Part shown: positions 1 to 5,447 of the stretch, piece after piece
Position numbering within the stretch: the first letter of the stretch is position 1
How the letters are laid out: the number at the start of each line of letters is the position of its first letter
Source: Thermoflexales bacterium
GTDB lineage: Bacteria > Chloroflexota > Anaerolineae > Fen-1058
Direction of reading: 5' to 3'
NCBI GenBank assembly: GCA_017999195.1
Contig: JAGOBP010000214.1
Coordinates: 1 to 7,105 of the forward strand
DNA length: 7,105 nucleotides
Notes under the pieces: model-generated
What the model was told of the DNA's origin: nothing
Databases searched by the model: none
Seen by the model: only the letters and a program-made list of their open reading frames with translations
Made by a program: the position numbers and the translations under genes

Positions 1-3000
1 GATCTATACGCTGCGCTTCAGCAGCACTTCAATTTCTCCGCCTTTCGTCCCGGTCAGCAACCCGCCATTGAGCACGTCCTCGCCCGGCGCAACACGCTCG
101 TCGTGATGCCCACGGGCGCGGGCAAATCGCTGATCTATCAACTGGCCGCGCTCATGCTGCCCGGCACGGCGCTGGTGTTTTCGCCGCTGATCGCGCTGAT
201 GAAAGATCAGGTCGATTCATTGACGCGACGCGGCCTGGCCGCGACGTATATCAACTCGTCGATCGACCCCGCCGAACAAGCCCGCCGCATTCGATCGCTT
301 GGCAACGGCGAATACAAATTAATCCTCGTCGCGCCGGAACGACTGCGCCAGCCGAGCTTTCGGGCCGCGCTCAAACAGGTGCCGATTAGCCTACTCGCCG
401 TCGATGAGGCCCACTGCCTGTCGCAGTGGGGGCACGATTTCCGCCCCGATTATTTGCACATCGCCGATGCGCGCACCGATTTCAACGCGCCCGTCACGCT
501 GGCTTTGACTGCCACGGCCACGCCGCGCGTGCAAGACGACATCGCCCGCCTGCTGGCCGTGCCGCGCATCGAACGCATCGTCACCGGCTTCAATCGACCC
601 AACCTCACCTTCGAAGTGTTCTCTGCGCCGGATGTGCCCGGCAAACTCAAACTCGTGCGCGACTTCCTATCGGGCGTGGACGGAGCCGGGATCATTTACA
701 CGGGCACACGGCGCGATGCGGAAGAAGTCGCCGACTTCGTGCGCGAAGTGATCGGCGTGGACGCGCAGTATTATCACGGCTCGCTCGATGTCGACATGCG
801 CGCCCGGGTGCAAGACGCCTTTATGGCTGGTGACTTGCCGATCGTGGTAGCAACGAACGCCTTTGGCATGGGCATCGATCGGCCCGACGTGCGGTTTGTG
901 CTGCATTACACACTGCCTGCCTCGCTCGAACAATACTATCAAGAAGCGGGCCGCGCCGGACGCGATGGTCTGCCCGCGCGCACCGCGCTGATCTATTCGC
1001 CCAAAGACACTGCGCTGCACGAATACTTCATCGACAACGATTCGCCCAGCGCCGACGAATTGCGCGCCGTGCATGCACTGGTGCGCCGTGCCCGCAATCT
1101 GTCGTTGTTTGATCTGGAGCGTGATCTGGGCCTGCCGCAAATCAAGGCGCGCGTCGCGATTGAACAGCTGGAAGCGGCCCGATCGATCCGGCGCACATCC
1201 GATGAGTCTTTCAGCCTCATGCAGTTTGAGGCGCAGCCGTTGACCGAAGCGACGGTGCAGGCGATTGCGGCCCAAGTGGCCGCGCGTCACGAGGCCAAGC
1301 ATCGCCAGTTGCAGGCGATGATCGATTACGCCACAACCAATGCCTGTCGCCGCCGCATCATCCTCGATCATTTTGGCGATGGCGCTCCGCCCGACGCGCC
1401 CTTGTGCTGCGATAATTGCCTGACGCGCACGGCGGCCGTTCAGACCGACAACCGATCGGCTTCGACGCAGGCCGAACGGGCCGCGTTGATCGTTTTGGAT
1501 ACGCTCGTTCATCTCAACTGGAATGTCGGCAAGAGTACGCTCGCTCAAATCCTCAAAGGCTCGGCCTCGCAGAAGATGCTGAGCGTCGGGTATGACAAGG
1601 CCCGCAACTACGGCAAATTTACGGCGCTAAAACTGCGCGAAATCGAAGGGTTGATCGATCAGTTGTATGAAGCCGGTTATCTCAAACAGATCGGCGGCGA
1701 ATTTCCCACGCTCAAACTCACCCCGCGCGGTGAAGCGGCCTTGAAAGCGCGGGCGGCGATCAACGTGCAAGTGCGAACGGTGGATGCGGCCGAAACGCAG
1801 CGGGTGAAGGCGCAGAAAGCGGCGGGCGGCACACTCGCCTTGACGGGCCAGTTAGTGGCGCACGGCCAAACACCCGATCAAATCGCCGCCGAACGCGGTC
1901 TGGCAGTCAGCACGATCTATTCGCATTTGGCGCAGTTGATCGCACAAGGCGCGGTGAAAATTGAAGCGGTCGTCTCCGCGGAGTTGCAACAACAAATTCG
2001 CGCGGCGATTGAGGCCGTCGGCTCAGTGCAATATCTCGCGCCGATCAAAGCCCGCTTGCCCGAGTCGATCGAGTACAATGTGATTCGGTGCGTGACTGAA
2101 GCCGTCAAGCGCGAACAAGCCGCACCGCCTGCGCCGATCGATTTCGCGCCCGAAAACGCGATCATTGCCTGCGTGCAGTCTTTGTCAGGCCAGTTGCATC
2201 GCAGCGCTGTCGCTAAAGTACTGGTTGGCTCAGAGGCAAGAGCAACCGAGGAGTATCGCGATCATCCTTTGTATAACGTGCTGCCACACATGACGCGCCG
2301 GGATGTCACTGCGTTAGTTGATCGGTTGCTTGAAGACAAAGTGTTGACCGCGGACGCGCACGGTTACCTCATCATCACGGCCAATCCGCCATTACAAGGA
2401 ATGCCTCCCAGCGACGGAACAATCTCACCGGGGAAAATCGTGTCTCGCCCCGCATCCTTCGACTTCAGTTCGCAGACAACGCGAACTTCCGCTCAGGATG
2501 CTTCACGAATTGATGATCCCGTCGCCGATTTCCTGTCCCGCTCACATCCGCGTCCGCTCAAGGGCCCGTGGCTGGCGGGCTGGGCGCTCGACTTTCATAC
2601 GCGCTATGATGGCGATACGGCCAATCGCAGCGTGGTGGGCGAGCTGGTTTTTCGCTACAAATATGGCACTGAGCGGCAACTTGCGCCGGAGTTGGCTAAG
2701 CGTTGGACTGAACTATTGGCCGCGTATCCTGACTTGCCAAAGTTTGACGCCGTAATCCCAGTGCCGCCCTCAATGCGCCGTGACTTTGATCCAGTCTCGA
2801 ATTTGGCGCAAGCGTTGGCCGCGCAGTTGAACGTGCCCCTGCTGGCAAACCGGCTGATCAAGACGCGCGTGACACGTCCGCAAAAAGAGCTGACCTCGCT
2901 CGCACAGAAACGGGCCAACGTCGCAGGCGCATTTGCCTTGAAAGGCGAGGTGCGCGGTAAGTGTGTCATCTTGATCGATGATCTGTATGACTCCGGCGCG

Positions 3001-3093
3001 ACGCTGGAAGAAGCGGCCAAAGTGCTGTCACGTGGCGGCGTGAAAGACATCGTGGTGTTGACGTTGACGAAGACGATTCATAGTGATGCATGA
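1..3093 (+). CDS. recQ: RecQ-family ATP-dependent DNA helicase fused to a C-terminal ComF-type phosphoribosyltransferase (5' partial)
   Basis: This encodes a 3'-5' superfamily 2 DNA helicase for recombination and repair. The reading frame is open from base 1, so the true start lies off the left edge; FRPGQ (motif 0) falls at visible residues 15-19, so few residues are missing. Helicase motifs are complete: Walker A MPTGAGKS 36-43, SPLIALMKDQV 61-71, DEAH 135-138 followed by the aromatic-rich loop SQWGHDFRPDY 141-151, LTATATP 169-175, motif V ATNAFGMGID 284-293 and motif VI QYYQEAGRAGRDG 311-323. Zinc ligands are probably C449, C469, C470 and C473, in a CCDNC arrangement as in human WRN. An RQC winged helix follows (about 491-587), then an HTH_40-like domain (about 610-703), a second RQC-like winged helix (about 719-796) and a polar, probably disordered linker. 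The ComF-like PRTase is about 854-1025, with VIPVPPS 918-924, a PQKELT...R..NVAGAF block 960-978 and the PRPP loop VILIDDLYDSGAT 989-1001. There is no HRDC domain, and the N-terminal zinc finger of free-standing ComF is absent. Whether the PRTase is catalytic is unknown. dprA follows after 20 bp. Confidence 0.95.
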   Translation, partial: DLYAALQQHFNFSAFRPGQQPAIEHVLARRNTLVVMPTGAGKSLIYQLAALMLPGTALVFSPLIALMKDQVDSLTRRGLAATYINSSIDPAEQARRIRSLGNGEYKLILVAPERLRQPSFRAALKQVPISLLAVDEAHCLSQWGHDFRPDYLHIADARTDFNAPVTLALTATATPRVQDDIARLLAVPRIERIVTGFNRPNLTFEVFSAPDVPGKLKLVRDFLSGVDGAGIIYTGTRRDAEEVADFVREVIGVDAQYYHGSLDVDMRARVQDAFMAGDLPIVVATNAFGMGIDRPDVRFVLHYTLPASLEQYYQEAGRAGRDGLPARTALIYSPKDTALHEYFIDNDSPSADELRAVHALVRRARNLSLFDLERDLGLPQIKARVAIEQLEAARSIRRTSDESFSLMQFEAQPLTEATVQAIAAQVAARHEAKHRQLQAMIDYATTNACRRRIILDHFGDGAPPDAPLCCDNCLTRTAAVQTDNRSASTQAERAALIVLDTLVHLNWNVGKSTLAQILKGSASQKMLSVGYDKARNYGKFTALKLREIEGLIDQLYEAGYLKQIGGEFPTLKLTPRGEAALKARAAINVQVRTVDAAETQRVKAQKAAGGTLALTGQLVAHGQTPDQIAAERGLAVSTIYSHLAQLIAQGAVKIEAVVSAELQQQIRAAIEAVGSVQYLAPIKARLPESIEYNVIRCVTEAVKREQAAPPAPIDFAPENAIIACVQSLSGQLHRSAVAKVLVGSEARATEEYRDHPLYNVLPHMTRRDVTALVDRLLEDKVLTADAHGYLIITANPPLQGMPPSDGTISPGKIVSRPASFDFSSQTTRTSAQDASRIDDPVADFLSRSHPRPLKGPWLAGWALDFHTRYDGDTANRSVVGELVFRYKYGTERQLAPELAKRWTELLAAYPDLPKFDAVIPVPPSMRRDFDPVSNLAQALAAQLNVPLLANRLIKTRVTRPQKELTSLAQKRANVAGAFALKGEVRGKCVILIDDLYDSGATLEEAAKVLSRGGVKDIVVLTLTKTIHSDA

Positions 3094-3105
3094 CGAGTGA
3101 TGAGT

Positions 3106-3111
3106 GAGGGG
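3106..3111 (+). promoter_or_regulatory. Shine-Dalgarno sequence of dprA
   Basis: GAGGGG lies two bases before the ATG at 3114, with the GAGG core four bases away, which is rather close but usable. An in-frame TGA at 3105-3107 overlaps it. The ATG is therefore the first possible start of dprA and the start is fixed without ambiguity. No promoter is evident in the 20-bp gap after recQ, which supports co-transcription. Confidence 0.7.
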
Positions 3112-3113
3112 CT

Positions 3114-4016
3114 ATGTCGAGTTCACAGTGGCTGGCATTAACAACCGTGTCGGGGATTGGCGGCGTGACGGCGCGCAAATTAATCGAGCGCTTCGGCGAC
3201 GTTGAGTCGGTCTTTGCAGCAACCGTTGATGAGCTCAGTGAGGTGCCGCGTGTGACAGCCGCAATGGCACAGCAAATTCTAGCCGCACCGCTGGATCAAC
3301 TCGAAAACGACTTGCTGTCACTCAATGATGAGGGGATTGATTTCTTGACGTGGGACGACGCGCGTTTCCCTAAGCGATTACGCCCTTTGCCCGATGCGCC
3401 GATGGTGTTGTTTATGCGGGGGACGCTCAAGCGCGCCGACGACCATGCCGTGGCGATTGTGGGCACGCGTGAGCCAACGTGCGGGGCCGTCGAGCTGGCA
3501 CAGACCATCGGGCGGGAACTGGCCGCGCGCGATTTGACCATCGTCAGCGGCCTCGCCCTCGGCATCGACACGGCGGGGCATCGCGGCGCGATCGAGACGG
3601 GCCGCACGCTCGCCGTGTTGGGATCGGGCATTCGCTTCATCCACCCGAAAGAGAATGTTGAACTGGCGGAAAACATCCTGGGCTGTGGCGCGATCTTATC
3701 GGAACTGCATCCCAATACGCCGCCCAAAGGCCAGAACCTGATGGCGCGCGATCGCATCATCAGCGGGTTGAGCAAGGCCGTCATCGTGATCGAAGCGGGC
3801 GAGAAGAGCGGCAGCCTGGATACCGCCGCAAAAGCCTTAAAACAAGGTCGATCCGTGTACGCCGTACCGGGCAGCCCCGGCACCGATCAGCTCATCGCGG
3901 GCGGCGCACACCGTGTCAATCCGGCCTCGATGGACTTTGATCGCTGGGTGGAAGAAATCAGTCAATCCTCAACCTCAAGCACATCGCCTAAACTCCAACA
4001 GACTTCGTTGTGGTAA
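3114..4016 (+). CDS. dprA: DNA-processing protein DprA (Smf family), short form without the C-terminal winged helix
   Basis: DprA binds incoming single-stranded DNA in the cytoplasm and loads RecA on it during natural transformation. The 300-residue product has a helix-hairpin-helix (SAM-like) N-terminus at about 5-57 (VSGIGGVTARKLIERFG) and the linking motif ARFPKRLRPLPDAPMVLFMRG at 83-103. A Rossmann-like DprA core covers about 110-268: AIVGTREPTCG 114-124, VSGLALGIDTAGHRGAI 144-160, LAVLGSGIRFIHPKEN 166-181, ARDRIISGLS 211-220, EAGEKSGSLDTAAKAL 227-242 and AVPGS 250-254. Departures from the usual family pattern are SGLALGID for SGLARGID, RDR for RNR before IISGLS, and a shortened stretch between AVPG and QLIAGGA. 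The winged-helix domain found after the core in many DprA proteins is missing; the protein ends in a Ser/Thr-rich tail. The stop is a clean TAA with no sign of a frameshift. It is probably in an operon with the upstream RecQ-PRTase gene. Family membership is sure; a role in transformation is inference. Confidence 0.93.
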   Translation: MSSSQWLALTTVSGIGGVTARKLIERFGDVESVFAATVDELSEVPRVTAAMAQQILAAPLDQLENDLLSLNDEGIDFLTWDDARFPKRLRPLPDAPMVLFMRGTLKRADDHAVAIVGTREPTCGAVELAQTIGRELAARDLTIVSGLALGIDTAGHRGAIETGRTLAVLGSGIRFIHPKENVELAENILGCGAILSELHPNTPPKGQNLMARDRIISGLSKAVIVIEAGEKSGSLDTAAKALKQGRSVYAVPGSPGTDQLIAGGAHRVNPASMDFDRWVEEISQSSTSSTSPKLQQTSLW

Positions 4017-4084
4017 ACGGCCTCGAATCTGGCTGTTCCATGATCAGTCTGTGGGCATGCCCCATTCTGCCGCAGGAGAATCGC

Positions 4085-4114
4085 TTGACAGTGCGGATTG
4101 AAGCGGGGGAGAAT
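4085..4114 (+). promoter_or_regulatory. Possible sigma-70-like promoter (weak)
   Basis: A perfect TTGACA at 4085-4090 is followed after 18 bp by GAGAAT (4109-4114), which matches four of six bases of TATAAT but lacks the first T. A transcript would begin near 4121, just before the hairpin at 4127, and no clear reading frame with an RBS follows. This may be chance, or it may drive a small RNA or antisense transcription into the convergent surface-protein gene. Confidence 0.2.
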
Positions 4115-4126
4115 TGACCACAATGC

Positions 4127-4154
4127 TCCCGCTGGACTGTCAAATCCAGCGGGA
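4127..4154. terminator. Perfect 10-bp hairpin between convergent genes, possible terminator
   Basis: TCCCGCTGGA (4127-4136) and TCCAGCGGGA (4145-4154) pair perfectly around an 8-nt loop. The hairpin begins 110 bp after the dprA stop, between two convergent genes, where a shared terminator is expected. Neither side has a proper T-tract (AATTC follows on the plus strand), so it is not a textbook Rho-independent terminator. Alternatives are an RNA-stabilising 3' structure or the 5' stem of a small RNA. Confidence 0.4.
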
Positions 4155-4364
4155 ATTCAGCGCGGGAAGCGTGACGAGCCGCTGCAAGCAAACGTGTAGA
4201 TCGATTCAGGCTGCACAGCACAATCGGTATGAATTACGCCTGAGCGATCACACCTCAGCCCTCGACTCTCGTCGAAAGCACAAAAGGCAAGGCCGTTCCC
4301 GCAACGCAGACTTCGGCATCATCACTGACGCGAATGGTCACGGAAGGCAGAACACCTCAGCAGT

Positions 4365-5261
4365 TTATGCCGCACGTGTGGCGCGGCTGCGCCACACACC
4401 CCACAATACTGCCAGGATACCCAGCCCAACGATCCAGTAGGCTGGCGAATTGTCGGCCGGTGTGGAAGAACCAGACATCGACGCGAGCTGCACAGCCGTA
4501 GGTGTATTGTTGAAATCAGCCAGAATGAATGGCGAATAGGCACTAATCGTTCCATACACCTGATAGGGAGACGCCACCAAGTTCTGCTCGGCCACAGACA
4601 CAGCCTCCCAGCCAACGCTCGAACCGCCCCAATGGTAAATACCAAAGTCTTCTGGGTTCATCGCTGCAGGCATATCTGCAGTTGTGAAGCTAAAGCCCAC
4701 ATAAGCGGCCAGCTGATTGGTCGGCGTGATGATGAAACACCGTTTGACCACCTTCACGCGATCGCCAACGTCCTGCGTGCAATCGGTTTGGTTATAGCGG
4801 ATCGTGACGGTAGTTGGGCCTAGGTCGCTACCCGTAGTAGTTGTGTCGAATGATACCCCATAGTCATAGCTGGGAATCGCGAGGAAATCAACGGGAGCAG
4901 CTGTGTCTACCGGCAATGTCTGTCGCATTTCGCCCGATAGTGTGGGTGGATTCGCCAGGGTCAACACATAGCCATTCCAATCGAGAACGCTGCCCACTTG
5001 CACGGTTAACGCGTTCGCCGTCCGATCTTGATCGAGCGTAACCACATGCCCAGTCTGGATGGTGACGTTATCTGTTGCATCTGGAACCTTACCGCACCCC
5101 CAGGTACTCAGGACATTCCAACTACCGCTCTGCGCGGTCAAGCAAGCGACGGCGGATGCTCGTTGAGGTGTCAAGCCCCAGAGCATCACAGCAGCCAGCG
5201 CGATGGCTAGCCCAACCAACCCAAAGCGTGTCCGGTGTTGAAATACGCGTGTCTCGTTCAT
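4365..5261 (-). CDS. Secreted, C-terminally membrane-anchored surface protein of unknown function
   Basis: The 298-residue product looks exported. It has a basic start (MNETRVFQHRTR), a hydrophobic core at about 13-30 and a signal peptidase I site after ASA (35-37). C40 is preceded by AVA, which is not a good lipobox. A module with SGSWNVLSTWGCGKVP and DNVTIQTGHVVTLD (about 45-78) leads into a short beta-rich stretch to about 102; this resembles the start of many bacterial surface beta-helix proteins. The middle, about 125-250, contains TVTIRYNQTDC and VKRCFIITPTNQ followed by IYHWGGSSVGWEAV, and reads as a beta-sandwich. C40/C56 and C161/C175 could form disulfides. A Ser/Thr/Pro-rich spacer (about 252-273) precedes a transmembrane helix (about 274-290) and the basic tail RSRATR, with no LPXTG motif. 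The ATG has a GGAG eight bases upstream and a promoter behind it. The gene is monocistronic within what can be seen. No enzymatic motif is visible, so no function is assigned; adhesion or envelope structure is a guess. Confidence 0.82.
   Translation of the reverse strand: MNETRVFQHRTRFGLVGLAIALAAVMLWGLTPQRASAVACLTAQSGSWNVLSTWGCGKVPDATDNVTIQTGHVVTLDQDRTANALTVQVGSVLDWNGYVLTLANPPTLSGEMRQTLPVDTAAPVDFLAIPSYDYGVSFDTTTTGSDLGPTTVTIRYNQTDCTQDVGDRVKVVKRCFIITPTNQLAAYVGFSFTTADMPAAMNPEDFGIYHWGGSSVGWEAVSVAEQNLVASPYQVYGTISAYSPFILADFNNTPTAVQLASMSGSSTPADNSPAYWIVGLGILAVLWGVWRSRATRAA
4376..4397 (-). other. 9-bp hairpin in the last codons of the surface-protein gene
   Basis: GTGTGGCGC (4376-4384) and GCGCCACAC (4389-4397) form a perfect stem with a 4-nt loop. 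It sits in the codons for the basic C-terminal tail, about ten bases before the stop. There is no T-tract after it, so it may stabilise the mRNA 3' end, contribute to termination, or simply reflect Arg- and Ala-coding GC-rich sequence. Confidence 0.35.
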
Positions 5262-5269
5262 TAGATTTG

Positions 5270-5273
5270 CTCC
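5270..5273 (-). promoter_or_regulatory. Shine-Dalgarno sequence of the surface-protein gene
   Basis: On the minus strand, GGAG is followed by eight bases and then the ATG (5261-5259). This is ideal spacing. It supports that ATG as the start, in agreement with the signal peptide that begins immediately. Confidence 0.75.
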
Positions 5274-5297
5274 AAACTGGGAAATGTTTTGGAGTTC

Positions 5298-5326
5298 ATC
5301 TTACCTACCCGAAGAGACACCGTCAA
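5298..5326 (-). promoter_or_regulatory. Sigma-70-like promoter of the surface-protein gene
   Basis: On the minus strand, TTGACG (5326-5321, five of six consensus bases) is separated by exactly 17 bp from TAAGAT (5303-5298, four of six). Transcription would start near 5291 and give a leader of about 30 nt that contains the RBS. The -35 lies at the end of a TTGATTGATTGA run. The kinase gene upstream ends behind a hairpin terminator, so this gene probably relies on its own promoter. Confidence 0.6.
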
Positions 5327-5344
5327 TCAATCAAAAGAGTGATT

Positions 5345-5354
5345 TTGTCGACAA
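5345..5354. promoter_or_regulatory. 10-bp palindrome upstream of the promoter, candidate operator
   Basis: TTGTCGACAA is a perfect palindrome whose near edge is 18 bp upstream of the -35 hexamer. Its centre lies about 58-59 bp before the predicted transcription start, a position typical of class I activator sites. No regulator can be named, and a single 10-bp palindrome can occur by chance. Confidence 0.3.
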
Positions 5355-5376
5355 TCAGCCCGACCGGACAAACGCA

Positions 5377-5415
5377 ACGGGGCGAGTGCACCTCAAAGAC
5401 GCACACTCGCCCCGT
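5377..5415 (-). terminator. Likely terminator of the sensor kinase gene
   Basis: ACGGGGCGAGTG (5377-5388) and CACTCGCCCCGT (5404-5415) make a perfect 12-bp GC-rich stem around a 15-nt loop. It begins 32 bases after the kinase stop. On the minus strand it is followed by TGCGTTTGTCC, a poor T-tract; the plus-strand side has none, so the minus direction fits better. It lies between the kinase gene and the palindrome and promoter of the next gene, and would insulate that gene from readthrough. Confidence 0.6.
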
Positions 5416-5447
5416 CAACCGGATTAGGAATTGCTAGCTTCGCAAAA

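Larger units (their letters stand above)
4017..4364. other. Convergent intergenic region without a recognisable gene
   Basis: This gap lies between the 3' ends of dprA (plus) and the surface-protein gene (minus). Short reading frames cross it on both strands, but none has a credible combination of RBS, start and protein-like composition. I see no tRNA cloverleaf. The only structured elements are the hairpin at 4127-4154 and the TTGACA at 4085-4090, listed separately. A 10-mer, ACACCTCAGC, occurs twice about 100 bp apart (near 4250 and 4352), probably by chance. Confidence 0.6.

Noticed and set aside
667..1548. Long (293-codon) open frame on the minus strand inside recQ
   Set aside because: It runs antisense to the conserved RecQ motifs, has an Arg/His/Gly-rich shadow composition and no RBS or family resemblance. 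GC-rich coding sequence often leaves the antisense frame open.
3296..3883. 195-codon open frame on the minus strand inside dprA
   Set aside because: It lies antisense to the conserved DprA core and its Ser/Pro/Arg-rich translation shows no domain.
4019..4035. GCCTCGAATCTGGC-like segment resembling a tRNA T-arm
   Set aside because: It lacks the TTCGA T-loop, and no acceptor, D or anticodon stems can be built around it.
4255..4341. 28-residue minus-strand frame beginning VTIRVSDDAEV, downstream of the surface-protein gene
   Set aside because: It shares only VTIR with the surface protein, too little to argue for a duplicated or decayed gene fragment; it has no RBS.
4114..4440. 108-codon open frame on the plus strand across the convergent gap
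   Set aside because: It has no credible RBS, runs through the 4127-4154 hairpin and into the 3' end of the opposing gene, and its translation looks random.
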